Positions 18,479 through 26,629 are shown, counted from the stretch's first letter. The stretch is DNA of 64,000 nt from Catenulispora pinistramenti (GCF_018274385.1 NZ_JAAFYZ010000009.1:1-64000); one strand, 5' to 3'. Notes: generated by a model from the letters alone, not told the origin. Translations and numbers: made by a program.

Positions 18479-19897
18479 ATGACTTCTGCCTCGGACAAGG
18501 CCGTCCGTCCGTATGTCGCCGACCATGCCGACGAGTTCTTCGCCGAGCTCGACGAGTGGTTGCGGATCCCGTCGATCTCGTCGGACCCGACGAGCGCGCC
18601 GGAGGTGCGCCGGTCGGCGGAGTGGCTGGCCGCGAAGCTGCGCGACATCGGCTTCCCGACGGTGGAGATCTGGGAGACCGCGGGCGGCGCGGGGCTGCCG
18701 ACCGTGTTCGCCGAGTGGCCGTCCGGGGACGCCGACGCGCCGACCGTCGCCGTCTACGGGCACCACGACGTGCAGCCGGTGACGCCGCTGGAGCTGTGGG
18801 ACACGCCGCCGTTCGAGCCGACGGTCAAGGGCGACCGCCTCTATGCCCGCGGTTCGGCCGACGACAAGGGGCAGCTGGCGTTCCACCTGCTCGGACTGCG
18901 GGCGCACCTGGCCGCGACCGGCCGCCCCGCGCCGGCGGTGAACCTGAAGATCATCGCCGAGGGCGAGGAGGAGTCCGGCTCCCCGAACTTCCGCGCGCTG
19001 CTGGAGGAGAAGCGGGACCGGGTGAAAGCCGACGTCGTCGTGGTCTCCGACACCGGCATGTGGGACCGCGAGACCCCGTCCACCTGCACCGGCATGCGCG
19101 GCATGATCACCGGCCAGTTCGACCTCAGCGGTCCGGCGACCGACGTGCACTCCGGCTCCTTCGGCGGCGGGATCCCGAACCCGCTGACCGAGCTGGTGCG
19201 GCTCCTGGGCCGGGTCCACGACGACGACAAGCACGTGGTGATCCCCGGGTTCTACGACGGCGTGGTCGAGCTGACCGAGACCGACCGCGAGATGTTCGCC
19301 AAGCTGCCCTTCGACGAGCAGGCCTGGCTGGGCAACGCCCGGTCCACCGCGACCGCCGGCGAGGCCGGCTTCACCACGCTGGAGCGGGTGTGGGCGCGGC
19401 CGACCTTCGAGCTGAACGGCTTCTGGGGCGGGCACACCGGCCCCGGCCACAAGACCATCGTCCCGGCCTCGGCGCACGCCAAGATCTCGATGCGCCTGGT
19501 GGCCGGCCAGCAGCCGCTGGAGATGGCGAAGAAGTTCGAGGACTGGTTCTACGCCAACGTCCCGGCCGGCCTGACCGGCACCCATCACTGGGAGTCCGAC
19601 GGCGTGAAGCCCTGCATGACCCCGCTGGACCACCCCGCGGTGCAGGCGATCAGCCGCTCGATGGGCAAGGCCTTCGGCGAGCCGGATGCCCCGCGCGAAG
19701 TGCTGTTCACCCGCGAGGGCGGCTCCGGCCCGGAGGCCGACCTGCAAGAGGTCATCGACGCGCCGGTGGTGTTCCTCGGGGTGTCGCTGCCCTCGGACGG
19801 CTGGCACTCGCCGAACGAGAGCATGACGATTCCGTTGCTGCTCAAGGGGGCCGAGGCGGCCGCGTACCTGTGGTCGGACCTGGCCGAGAAGCGCTGA
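18479..19897 (+). CDS. M20-family metallopeptidase (dipeptidase)
   Basis: 472 residues. Dinuclear zinc-site motifs of M20 enzymes: VAVYGHHDVQPV (His and Asp, about 90), RGSADDKGQ (bridging Asp, about 124), EGEEESGSPNF (catalytic Glu and ligand, about 160), and a C-terminal His region SDGWHSPNESM (about 440). The lid dimerisation domain includes GMITGQFDLSGPATDVHSG. No signal peptide, so cytosolic: it should cleave dipeptides or related amides. The stop is 32 bases before nudC, so the two may be cotranscribed. Confidence 0.9.
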   Translation: MTSASDKAVRPYVADHADEFFAELDEWLRIPSISSDPTSAPEVRRSAEWLAAKLRDIGFPTVEIWETAGGAGLPTVFAEWPSGDADAPTVAVYGHHDVQPVTPLELWDTPPFEPTVKGDRLYARGSADDKGQLAFHLLGLRAHLAATGRPAPAVNLKIIAEGEEESGSPNFRALLEEKRDRVKADVVVVSDTGMWDRETPSTCTGMRGMITGQFDLSGPATDVHSGSFGGGIPNPLTELVRLLGRVHDDDKHVVIPGFYDGVVELTETDREMFAKLPFDEQAWLGNARSTATAGEAGFTTLERVWARPTFELNGFWGGHTGPGHKTIVPASAHAKISMRLVAGQQPLEMAKKFEDWFYANVPAGLTGTHHWESDGVKPCMTPLDHPAVQAISRSMGKAFGEPDAPREVLFTREGGSGPEADLQEVIDAPVVFLGVSLPSDGWHSPNESMTIPLLLKGAEAAAYLWSDLAEKR

Positions 19898-19929
19898 GGC
19901 GGCCGGGACGGTGCGGGGAGGACACGTCG

Positions 19930-21018
19930 ATGAGTGATCAGACGAGTGACGAGACGGGCGACCGCGTGAGCGACCAGGCGAGTGGCGGTCCGGGCGGTGG
20001 CCAGGAGCGGTTCTTCGAGGGCGAACTCGGGCGGATGCTGCTGGCCCGGTCGGTCATCGACCGGGCCGGCGAGCGGCGTACCGACGACGAGTGGCTGGCG
20101 GCGGTCTGGGCCGATCCGGGGACCCGGGCGTTCGCGGTCGACGACAGCCGGGCCGAAGCGGTCCTGGACCCCGAGGCCGGGCTGGTGTTCCGCCCCGGGG
20201 CGGTGTTCGACGCCGGGTATCCCGAGGCTGAGCGCTACTTCCTCGGCCTCGACGATGATGATGTGGCGTATTTCGCGGTCAGCGTCGGCGCCCCCGGCCC
20301 GGACGGCCGGCCGACGGCCTCCACCGCCGGTTCCGCCTCCACTCCGGGCGCGGCGCTGACCTCGCCGGAGCCGCCGGCGGCCGAGGCGGCGCCGGCGCTG
20401 GGGGAGTTGCGGCACGTGCGCGAGGTGGCTGCGGTGCTGCCGGACCGCGACGGCGGCCTGCTGGCGCACGCGATCGGTCTGGACAACTGGCACCGTACGC
20501 ACGGCTTCTGCAGCGTGTGCGGGAACCCGACCCGGATCACGTACGCCGGTTCGGTCCGCAAATGCGACCACTGCGGTACCGAGCACTACCCGCGGACCGA
20601 CCCGGCCGTGATCATGGCGGTCGTCGACTCGGACGACCGGCTGCTGCTGGCCCGGAACTCGGCGTGGCCGGCGAACCGGGCCTCGGTGCTGGCCGGCTTC
20701 GTCGAGCCCGGCGAGACGCTGGAGGCCGCGGTGGCGCGGGAGTGCGCCGAGGAGGCCGGGCTGAGGATCACGTCCGTGCGCTATCTGGGCAGCCAGCCCT
20801 GGCCGCTGCCGCGCTCGCTGATGCTCGGTTTCACCACGACCGTGGACGACGCGACGCTGAACCTGGACGGCGACGAGCTGGGCTGGGCCAAGTGGTACAC
20901 GCGGGCCGAGCTGAAGGAGGCGGTCAACACCGGGGAACTCCTGATGCTGCCTACCGACATCTCGATCGCCCGCCGTCTGGTCAACCACTGGTACGGCGGC
21001 GACCCGGTCGCGCACTGA
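19930..21018 (+). CDS. nudC: NudC-type NADH pyrophosphatase / NAD-decapping Nudix hydrolase
   Basis: 362 residues from ATG 19930, with GGGGAGGA upstream. A zinc ribbon with CSVC (about 195) and CDHC (about 213) precedes the Nudix box GFVEPGETLEAAVARECAEEAGL in residues 257-279 (REUXEE core RECAEEAGL). The NudC signature SQPWPLPRS (about 288) follows. The N-terminal domain contains an unusual Pro/Ala/Ser-rich insert (about 125-160). NudC cleaves NAD(H) and removes NAD caps from RNA. In mycobacteria nudC sits beside mycoredoxin and uvrD2. Here the same partners follow after a protease gene and an island. Confidence 0.93.
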   Translation: MSDQTSDETGDRVSDQASGGPGGGQERFFEGELGRMLLARSVIDRAGERRTDDEWLAAVWADPGTRAFAVDDSRAEAVLDPEAGLVFRPGAVFDAGYPEAERYFLGLDDDDVAYFAVSVGAPGPDGRPTASTAGSASTPGAALTSPEPPAAEAAPALGELRHVREVAAVLPDRDGGLLAHAIGLDNWHRTHGFCSVCGNPTRITYAGSVRKCDHCGTEHYPRTDPAVIMAVVDSDDRLLLARNSAWPANRASVLAGFVEPGETLEAAVARECAEEAGLRITSVRYLGSQPWPLPRSLMLGFTTTVDDATLNLDGDELGWAKWYTRAELKEAVNTGELLMLPTDISIARRLVNHWYGGDPVAH

Positions 21019-21146
21019 CCTGCCACCCTCAACGGACCTACTCCCTCGCCTGACTTGCTTCCCTCATCGGATCAGCCGACGACTCAGGCTTCTTTTAGAG
21101 AACCATTGGTAGGGTTTTCGGCGTTGAAGGGAGGGGAGGCGACGCC

Positions 21147-22238
21147 ATGCTGATACGCCCACGCCGGGGCCGGGGGATCAAGAACCGAGTGGTCGCGACG
21201 CTTGTCGCGCTGGCGGCGGTGTCGTTGGCGGCCGGTTGCTCGAGTACCGGTGTCATAGGCCAGTCCTCCTCCGGCGGTGAATTCGGCAAGGACTTCGTCG
21301 GCTCGGTGCTGAGCCCCGGCGCGCCGTCCGCGGCCGGGGGCGCGCACCAGGGCAAGGACGGGGGTCTGACCGGACAGCAGTCGTTGCCCTCCTTCGACAA
21401 CGCGCCCCTGCCCGCCCCGGTCGCCGCGCACGAGTTGCCGGGCCCCTACACCTCCCGCTCCGGCGCCGTCACCGGCAAGCTCTTCTTCTACCGGCAGGGC
21501 GACGCCAATTCCGGGAACTACTACGTGTGCTCCGGCACCGTGATCAAGAGCCAGAACGCCAGCCTGGTGTGGACCGCGGGACACTGCGTCCACGACGGCA
21601 AGGGCGGCACCTGGCACCTGGGCATGGTCTTCGTCCCGGCCTTCGACAACTCCGACGGCGACCCGAACGTCGACCCCAGCGACCTCTCGGCCTACGCCCC
21701 CCTCGGCACCTTCTCGGCGGTCCACGTCTGGACCTCGCCGGAGTGGGTCAAGACCGGCGACGAGCACGGCGGCGACCTGGCCCACGACTACGCGGTGATC
21801 GAGGTCAGCCGCAACGCCGACGGCCAGACCCTGGACAGCGCGATCGAGTCGGCCGGCGCCAAGCCGGTCCCGATGTGGTTCAACGCCCCCACCCAACAGG
21901 CCCCGCAGATCTCGATCCGCGGCTACCCCGCCGCGGAGCCTTTCAACGGGATGTCCCAGTGGGGCTGCACGGCGGACTCGGTACAGCTGCTGAACGTCGC
22001 CGAACTGGGTCCCGACGCCAAGGAGTACCGCGCCGGTTGCGACCTCACCGGCGGGGCTTCCGGCGGCGGCTGGTTCGCGCATGCTCCGGGGCAGGCGTCG
22101 GGGGACGTGTCGTTGGTGACGAACACGTCGGTGGGTAGTGCGCACAATGCGCATGGCGGGAACTGGCTTGCCGGACCGTATTTGGATGCGAGTGCGAAGC
22201 AGCTGTACAACATCGCGAACGGTTCGCCGGCGCCTTGA
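21147..22238 (+). CDS. Secreted trypsin-like serine peptidase, lipoprotein-type signal
   Basis: 363 residues. Signal region VVATLVALAAVSLAAGCSS gives a lipobox (Cys about residue 32). Chymotrypsin-fold catalytic triad: His in WTAGHCVHDG (about 149), Asp in LAHDYAVIEVS (about 213), Ser in CDLTGGASGGGW (about 306). The GASGGGW form resembles V8/glutamyl-endopeptidase-like bacterial enzymes. It should act outside the membrane; the substrate is unknown. ATG 21147 has GGGAGGGGAGG upstream. No partner gene follows; the region after it is the small-gene island. Confidence 0.88.
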   Translation: MLIRPRRGRGIKNRVVATLVALAAVSLAAGCSSTGVIGQSSSGGEFGKDFVGSVLSPGAPSAAGGAHQGKDGGLTGQQSLPSFDNAPLPAPVAAHELPGPYTSRSGAVTGKLFFYRQGDANSGNYYVCSGTVIKSQNASLVWTAGHCVHDGKGGTWHLGMVFVPAFDNSDGDPNVDPSDLSAYAPLGTFSAVHVWTSPEWVKTGDEHGGDLAHDYAVIEVSRNADGQTLDSAIESAGAKPVPMWFNAPTQQAPQISIRGYPAAEPFNGMSQWGCTADSVQLLNVAELGPDAKEYRAGCDLTGGASGGGWFAHAPGQASGDVSLVTNTSVGSAHNAHGGNWLAGPYLDASAKQLYNIANGSPAP

Positions 22239-22297
22239 GGGCTGGGGCGGCGGCCCCGAACTGACGCCCGGCGGCACCGGCGGCTGACGATCGGTAG

Positions 22298-22429
22298 CTA
22301 GCGCCCGCCGATCAGGGCCGCGTGTCTGCCGGACGTCGCCGGGCACACCGGGCTCGAGGTGTGCTTACCCGAGGTCACCACGACGCCCACCACGATGAGG
22401 GCGATCAGGACGCCAACTACCTTGGTCAT
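22298..22429 (-). CDS. Small membrane protein candidate, 43 residues
   Basis: ATG 22429 opens a 43-residue frame: Lys-flanked hydrophobic helix VVGVLIALIVVGVVV (residues 4-18), then a short polar tail with one Cys and Arg-Gly-Arg near the end. The gene is shorter than usual ORF cut-offs. The ribosome site is weak. It lies on the same strand as the neighbouring island genes and about 100 bases below the DUF2637 pseudogene, so it may be part of the same decayed element. Single-helix small proteins of this kind are common on actinomycete plasmids. Function unknown. Confidence 0.4.
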   Translation of the reverse strand: MTKVVGVLIALIVVGVVVTSGKHTSSPVCPATSGRHAALIGGR

Positions 22430-22528
22430 GAGATCAGGTGTAGTCGCGCGGTGCCCGATACGTCACGAAGAGTGCACGGATGCCACCCGAAGGTGGGTCG
22501 CGGCTTCCACCCCCGTTCCACCCCGGAG

Positions 22529-22949
22529 TCAACCCCAGGGTTGAAGCCCGACACCCGCGCCGGCCAGTACCTTCGCTGTCGAACCCGATACGGAAAGCGC
22601 CATGACTACGGGCGGAATGGCGGAAACCACTATCACCACCGGCCACCCCACGGTGAGGACGTGGAACGCGGACAGGTGCTCAAGACCGTTCCCGAGAACG
22701 GAAAGGGACACAGCCACGGAAGCGTTGATGCCGGATCGCTTCCGGTCCTCCGGTCCTTCCGCCAGGACCAGCCACGACACGGTAGAGATCAATGCGTATA
22801 CGTCGATGGAGATGGGCAGTAGCGCGGCAAGAGCAGGGTTCCAGCCTGCGGAGCGCCGAGAAGCTCAGGATTCCGGCTGCCAGGATGACAACGGCGATGC
22901 CGGAGAGCACGAAAGCACGAGCGATACGCTTGGGGGACTCAGCGGACTC
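22529..22949 (-). pseudogene. Frameshifted DUF2637 membrane protein gene (plasmid/AICE type)
   Basis: Two minus-strand frames join into one DUF2637-like protein. The first (22949 down to about 22850) reads ARAFVLSGIAVVILAAGIL then SFSALR. The second, from about 22847, reads GWNPALAALLPISIDVYAL and continues through VSLSVLGNGLEHL to IPPVVMALSVSG. The shift falls near 22845-22850. The N-terminal frame is also preceded by a stop (22950-22952) with no clear start. DUF2637 proteins have four helices and are typical of actinomycete integrative plasmids and transfer regions (SpdB-like). The break means the gene is dead or needs a frameshift. Confidence 0.72.
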
Positions 22950-22970
22950 CTAGGCGAGTCTGAGGTGTAG

Positions 22971-23004
22971 AGCCCGGAACGGTGTTGGTAGCACCCTCCG
23001 GGCT
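22971..23004. terminator. Two-part hairpin upstream of the DUF2637 pseudogene
   Basis: Outer stem AGCCCGGA (22971-22978) with TCCGGGCT (22997-23004). Inner stem GGTG with CACC around TTGGTAG. No U tract. It separates the pseudogene from the small-gene operon and could act as a bidirectional terminator or attenuator. Confidence 0.5.
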
Positions 23005-23126
23005 CGCTGATGTTTTCCGGCAAGGTAGCGGAAGGCCGGCCCTCCGCGCCATCGGCGCGTGCCGTAGAACCGTCTAGCAGGCTGTACAGCGGCGTGTCGG
23101 CAAAGGATTGGCCTGACGTGACAGAA

Positions 23127-23149
23127 CCCCCGGCGGTACGGGCCAGGGG
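23127..23149 (-). terminator. Terminator of the minus-strand small-gene operon
   Basis: On the minus strand CCCCTGGC (23149-23142) pairs with GCCGGGGG (23134-23127), one wobble pair, 7-base loop, followed by TTCTGT. It lies about 45 bases after the last gene of the operon. Confidence 0.6.
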
Positions 23150-23192
23150 CTATTTGCCGTCTGCGTCGAGACGCGCAGGCAGCCTTTCAGGC

Positions 23193-23531
23193 TTACTCGG
23201 CGTCTGTGCTTCGCGGTGCGACCGTCTCCAGTATTAGCGGTCCGTCCCAGCCCACGACGGACACCACCAGAAGCCGCGTTCCCACTCCTGCCGCTGCCAC
23301 TCGCAGACCTCCGGCGGACAGCTGTAGTCCTTCGTACTCCACGCCGTCCAGGACCACAGTCACCGGCTCCGCGCTGGGAACGGGCTCCGTGCTACGACGC
23401 TTGAACTCGGCATCAAGGTCCGCGTGCAGCCGGTCGGGCTGGTAGCCGGAACCAAAGCTGATGCCGCTACGCGGGTCCGCTTCGTCGCGCGCCGGAATGT
23501 TCAGGGGGACGATCAGCGAGGAAGGGTTCAC
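23193..23531 (-). CDS. Hypothetical protein, last gene of the island operon
   Basis: 112 residues from GTG 23531, which overlaps the stop of the upstream lipoprotein gene (GTGA); a longer frame exists but has no better start. The second half is strongly beta-like (VTVVLDGVEYEGLQLSAGG, then TRLLVVSVVGWDGPLILETV). No signal peptide, no recognised family. The overlap shows it is translated together with the lipoprotein, so the two products may act in one process. A terminator hairpin follows. Confidence 0.6.
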   Translation of the reverse strand: MNPSSLIVPLNIPARDEADPRSGISFGSGYQPDRLHADLDAEFKRRSTEPVPSAEPVTVVLDGVEYEGLQLSAGGLRVAAAGVGTRLLVVSVVGWDGPLILETVAPRSTDAE

Positions 23532-24097
23532 GGGCGTGAATCTACCTTCCGGGGCGGGAACGGCCAGTTCATAGGCTCGGTGAAGCCCTTGCCGTTGTGG
23601 TCGGTGCCGGACGCTTCGAAGTACATCAGCCACTCGCCCTCATTGCAGTTCGTTGAGACTGTCAGCTCTTTGCCGATGTCCAGGCTTGTGAAGCCGATGC
23701 GGGAGTCTTCTACGAACTCCCAGTTACCGCCTTCGTAGTGCCTGAAGGCCAGCACCAGGGAGCCGCCGAGCATCTCGGGTTCTTCGTGACAGATCACATG
23801 ACCCTTGCCCGTGACCTTCTTTCCTGTTCGTTCGAGTGAGGCCGGGGCGAACACGCACGGAGACTTACCGCTCTCTGTCTTCTCGCCTGAAGGACGATCC
23901 TCGTCGCTCGGTTCTGCGGTCGTGTGCTCCGCCGATGTGCTGTGTTCCTCGCTGGGTGCGGACTGCTCACCGCCTGCCCCCACCGCAGGCGCGGAGGTGC
24001 CTCCGTCACCACCGCTCCCGCATCCGCCGGACGCTCCGCTTGTGCCGACGATGACCAGTCCGGCGAGGACCAGCGTTGCGATTGCTTTCCGGTTCAT
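23528..24097 (-). CDS. Putative secreted lipoprotein of unknown function
   Basis: 189 residues from ATG 24097 (AGGGAGA upstream). N-terminal signal AIATLVLAGLVIVGTSGASG followed by Cys about residue 25. A Ser/Glu/Thr-rich low-complexity linker (about 35-75) leads to a compact domain with three further cysteines (CVF, VICH, NCN). The lipobox is loose (SGGC), so it could instead be a freely secreted protein. No family recognised. Overlaps both neighbours by 4 bases, so it sits in the middle of a coupled operon. Confidence 0.65.
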   Translation of the reverse strand: MNRKAIATLVLAGLVIVGTSGASGGCGSGGDGGTSAPAVGAGGEQSAPSEEHSTSAEHTTAEPSDEDRPSGEKTESGKSPCVFAPASLERTGKKVTGKGHVICHEEPEMLGGSLVLAFRHYEGGNWEFVEDSRIGFTSLDIGKELTVSTNCNEGEWLMYFEASGTDHNGKGFTEPMNWPFPPRKVDSRP

Positions 24098-24327
24098 GTG
24101 CTCTCCCTGAGCTGATAGGGATGTGCATGACTCGGGGCCGGTGGCCCTTTGTGGCGCGGTTCGTAGTCGTCGTAGGTGGGCAGGGCGGCGCGTATCCCTT
24201 CCCACGTCATCGGCTCCTCCTGGCGGGAAGGGGCCGCATGACGCGTATCCGGCGACACGGACATGTGGCGCGAGGGCAGTGCGTCACAGATCCAGTCGGC
24301 AGGGTTCGGCGGAGGCTCGTACACCAC
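24094..24327 (-). CDS. Hypothetical small protein, 77 residues
   Basis: GTG 24327 lies 9 bases after the preceding gene and the stop overlaps the ATG of the lipoprotein gene (ATGA). Pro-, His- and Tyr-rich, with WEGIRAALPTYDDYEPRHK in the second half. No membrane helix and no family recognised. The tight packing is the main evidence that it is translated. Confidence 0.5.
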   Translation of the reverse strand: MVYEPPPNPADWICDALPSRHMSVSPDTRHAAPSRQEEPMTWEGIRAALPTYDDYEPRHKGPPAPSHAHPYQLREST

Positions 24328-24336
24328 GGGGCTCGC

Positions 24337-24516
24337 CTACTGCGTCTTGTTGTCGCGGTCGTTCTTGATCAGCGCCTGGTTGACGACAGCCTGTGTCCCC
24401 TCGGGGTCGCCGTCTGCGTACGTCTGTCGCACCGCTTCCTTCTGTTCGTCCGTCAGCCGGGTGTGCAGGTAGGCGTCGAGCTGGGGGATTCCGCTGATCG
24501 GCTTGTTGTCTGCCAT
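24337..24516 (-). CDS. Hypothetical small protein, 59 residues
   Basis: ATG 24516 has AAGGAGA about 10 bases upstream, so the start is well supported although the frame is open further up. Soluble, helical and acidic: IPQLDAYLHTRLTDEQKEAV, ending in Lys/Asn/Asp-rich residues. No family recognised. It heads the coupled run of four genes that ends at the terminator near 23127. Confidence 0.6.
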   Translation of the reverse strand: MADNKPISGIPQLDAYLHTRLTDEQKEAVRQTYADGDPEGTQAVVNQALIKNDRDNKTQ

Positions 24517-24674
24517 GTCGGCGCGTCTCCTTGATTGGTTGCACATGGAACCCGCCCGCCTGGTACGCGCCACGGGGGAAGTCGCCTCAACAGGCGGACG
24601 GGAATCTTTGGGGCCTGCACTACGGCAGCGAGCCGGCCCGCCGACCGGTACGGGATCGGCGGACGAGTGTGGAC

Positions 24675-24893
24675 CTATGCGGCCCGCTGCTTCGCGGGCC
24701 AAACAATCAGGGTGGGCTCTTCTTGAAAGCGTGTGGGTTGTTCGCGGCCACGCCACCACACCAGCCAGTACGAGCCACCGGGCGACTGTTCACAGCGCTC
24801 GAACACGCGCACGACACCGCCTTGAAGGACTTCGGTCCCGAGGGCAACGCTAGAAGCCGGAAGACGGTCAGACCCGGGTGGCCACAGGCTCAC
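24675..24893 (-). CDS. Hypothetical small protein, 72 residues
   Basis: GTG 24893 follows GGAGGGAG, a good ribosome site. The product ends with aromatic, Arg-rich sequence (GGSYWLVWWRGREQPTRF). It is preceded, at 24951-24970, by the same 20-bp motif found before the DUF6879 module, which suggests its own promoter. No family recognised. Confidence 0.5.
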   Translation of the reverse strand: MSLWPPGSDRLPASSVALGTEVLQGGVVRVFERCEQSPGGSYWLVWWRGREQPTRFQEEPTLIVWPAKQRAA

Positions 24894-24950
24894 GGTCCGG
24901 CTCCCTCCATACGAGGTATACCGGGGTGCTCTCGTGACCAGCGCCTCAAC

Positions 24951-24970
24951 GAACTAGACCAAACTTGACC
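24951..24970 (-). promoter_or_regulatory. Copy 2 of a repeated 20-bp promoter/operator motif
   Basis: GAACTAGACCAAACTTGACC on the plus strand (minus: GGTCAAG-TTT-GGTCTAG-TTC). It matches the copy at 26630-26649 in 18 of 20 positions. On the minus strand it is a direct repeat of GGTC(A/T)AG with a 10-base period, 58-77 bases before GTG 24893. Best read as a -35/operator region bound by the nearby XRE regulator; inferred from recurrence only. Confidence 0.5.
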
Positions 24971-24972
24971 TG

Positions 24973-25821
24973 CTATCCGAGTCTTTCGATAGCGGCCGTG
25001 ATCAGGGAACGAGCCGCCTTCCCCTTGACCGCCATGCCGGAGAGCGCGGAGAACGCGCGAACGTACACGTCAACCTCGCTAGGCGCCGTAATCGTCACCT
25101 GAGCGCCAAGCAACTCGATGGAGACAAGCTTGTCGTCGTAGACGTTGAACGTCTCAACGGGCCACATGGCACGAGGGGCCGATTCGGGGATGATGCCGAG
25201 GCTGACGCTCGGAAGGGACATCCCCGATAGGAGTTGAACGAGCTGCGCCAACATCACTTCGTCATCGCCGAGGCGATACCGAAGGACTGCCTCTTCAAGC
25301 AGGATGGCGAACGTGTGGTTACCCTCGCGGATCACCTTTGAACGGTCGAGCCTGGCGGCTACTGCCGCGTCAACGTCATTCTTCGTGCCGTGGAAGTCCG
25401 TGATCAAGGTGAAGAGCGCTGCGATGTAGCCGGGTTCCTGGAGAACTCCCGGCATGAAGTTCGAGCAGTAGATCTTGAAGGATCTGGTTTGCTCGAAGAG
25501 CGGCGCCTTGCGCTGCTGAAGCCTGGTGAGCCCCGCCGATTGCAAGCGACGCCACTCGACGTACATGCCTTCGATGTTGCGAGCCGCCGCGATCAAGTCA
25601 TCAGCTTCGGTCTCCGCGCCGCAGATGCGCGTCCATGTCCTGATGTCTTCTTCGGACGGCGGGCGGTTCCCGGACTGGAGTTGAGAACACTTGGTCTCAT
25701 GCCAGCCGGCTTCCTGGGCCAGAGCCCTCGCGGTGATCCTCGCATCCTTGCGGATCGTACGAAGGCGCTGGCCCAGCGCTTCCCTCGCTTGCTGCGCTGC
25801 TGATGATGGCGACTTGGGCAC
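24973..25821 (-). CDS. XRE-family regulator with DUF5753 sensor domain (WhiJ/Scr1-like)
   Basis: About 282 residues from GTG 25821. N-terminal helix-turn-helix (about 12-70): LGQRLRTIRKDARITARALA, then GWHETKCSQLQSGNRPPS. DUF5753 domain (about 100-280): LFEQTRSFKIYCSNFMPGVL and QLLSGMSLPSVSLGIIPE. This pairing is typical of the many WhiJ-like regulators of Streptomyces and relatives, usually encoded with small partner proteins and treated as toxin-antitoxin-like or developmental switches. Starts 14 bases after DUF6879, so cotranscribed with it. Probably regulates its own promoter (20-bp motif at 26630). Confidence 0.88.
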   Translation of the reverse strand: MPKSPSSAAQQAREALGQRLRTIRKDARITARALAQEAGWHETKCSQLQSGNRPPSEEDIRTWTRICGAETEADDLIAAARNIEGMYVEWRRLQSAGLTRLQQRKAPLFEQTRSFKIYCSNFMPGVLQEPGYIAALFTLITDFHGTKNDVDAAVAARLDRSKVIREGNHTFAILLEEAVLRYRLGDDEVMLAQLVQLLSGMSLPSVSLGIIPESAPRAMWPVETFNVYDDKLVSIELLGAQVTITAPSEVDVYVRAFSALSGMAVKGKAARSLITAAIERLG

Positions 25822-25835
25822 GGTTACGAAGTCGC

Positions 25836-26354
25836 TCAGTCCGTGGGCCGGTAGTTCTCGTGCGGCGTGGCCCGGGCCCACACGGCCGCGAAGCTGTCAG
25901 AGCAGACCTTCACGAGCCGCGCGTCATCGTCGTAGGTCGAATCCAAGTAGGTTCCATCACCGGCGAAGTGGAGGAACTGAACCACCCGGTCATCAAAGAT
26001 CCACAGGTCGTTACCGGGGAGCATCAGATCTGACGCGTCGCGCCTCGCGAGCCACCTGACCTGTTCTCCAGCAGCGGCGTTGTGTTCTGCCGTGATGTCG
26101 TACTCGAACTGCACGAAGTCACTCAGCGGCTCGGACACGATCCGTGCCCGCTGGATCTTGACTCCGCGTGCTGTCGTAGTCCGAACCAGCTCACGCCAGT
26201 CCTGGCTAGGCGCGTTGGTGGGAGCGCCACGGTACCCGCCTCGCCATGCGATGAAGGCTTCAGAACTCCGCGTGTAGCCGTCGCGCATCTCCAGATGCAC
26301 GGCCGACCGCTGGACGGAGGCCATCAGCTCATCAAACGACGTGGCCACTGCCAC
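25836..26354 (-). CDS. DUF6879 family protein
   Basis: 172 residues. Family-like features: N-terminal FDELMASVQRSAVHLEMRDG, a central FVQFEYDITAEHNAAAGEQV, and a C-terminal DLWIFDDRVVQFLHFAGDG. DUF6879 proteins are regularly found beside XRE/DUF5753 regulators in actinomycetes; no activity is established. GTG 26354 is taken as start; GTG 26348 and ATG 26324 are possible. It overlaps the preceding small gene by about 20 bases, so expression is coupled. Confidence 0.8.
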   Translation of the reverse strand: MAVATSFDELMASVQRSAVHLEMRDGYTRSSEAFIAWRGGYRGAPTNAPSQDWRELVRTTTARGVKIQRARIVSEPLSDFVQFEYDITAEHNAAAGEQVRWLARRDASDLMLPGNDLWIFDDRVVQFLHFAGDGTYLDSTYDDDARLVKVCSDSFAAVWARATPHENYRPTD

Positions 26355-26559
26355 CGCTCACCTCCGGGAAGAACTGCATCATGCGCGCCGGGAACTCGAT
26401 CACGGTCTCGTGCTCCGGGATGCTCATCTGAGCGAGCCGATCCGCATCCAGCACCTTCCAACCCTGAAGGATGTAGTTGCCGGTCACGTCGTCGTAGTAA
26501 ACGGTGGGCGACTGCCCGTTCTCGCTGTTCGGGTCCTTGCCAAGCATGTGCAGAGCCAT
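26332..26559 (-). CDS. Small protein accompanying the DUF6879/XRE module, 75 residues
   Basis: ATG 26559 has AAGAGGG 7 bases upstream. Contains KDPNSENGQSPTVYYDD, then YILQGWKVLDADRLAQM and HETVIEFPARMMQFFPE. I recall similar short proteins next to DUF6879 genes, but no named family can be given. First gene of the module; its promoter region carries the 20-bp motif. Confidence 0.68.
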   Translation of the reverse strand: MALHMLGKDPNSENGQSPTVYYDDVTGNYILQGWKVLDADRLAQMSIPEHETVIEFPARMMQFFPEVSGGSGHVV

Positions 26560-26629
26560 GGTGCCCTCTTGAGTGGTGGGTGACGACCGATGAGACCGAG
26601 CTTGCACCGGCGGTGATCCAGGACGCTAG

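Noticed and set aside
22602-22970. 122-codon plus-strand frame in the island
   Set aside because: It is antisense to the DUF2637 pseudogene, whose two minus-strand frames match a known family.
22971-23004. tRNA or att site at the island edge
   Set aside because: The hairpin has no cloverleaf and no CCA-adjacent acceptor; no matching second copy was seen at the other edge.
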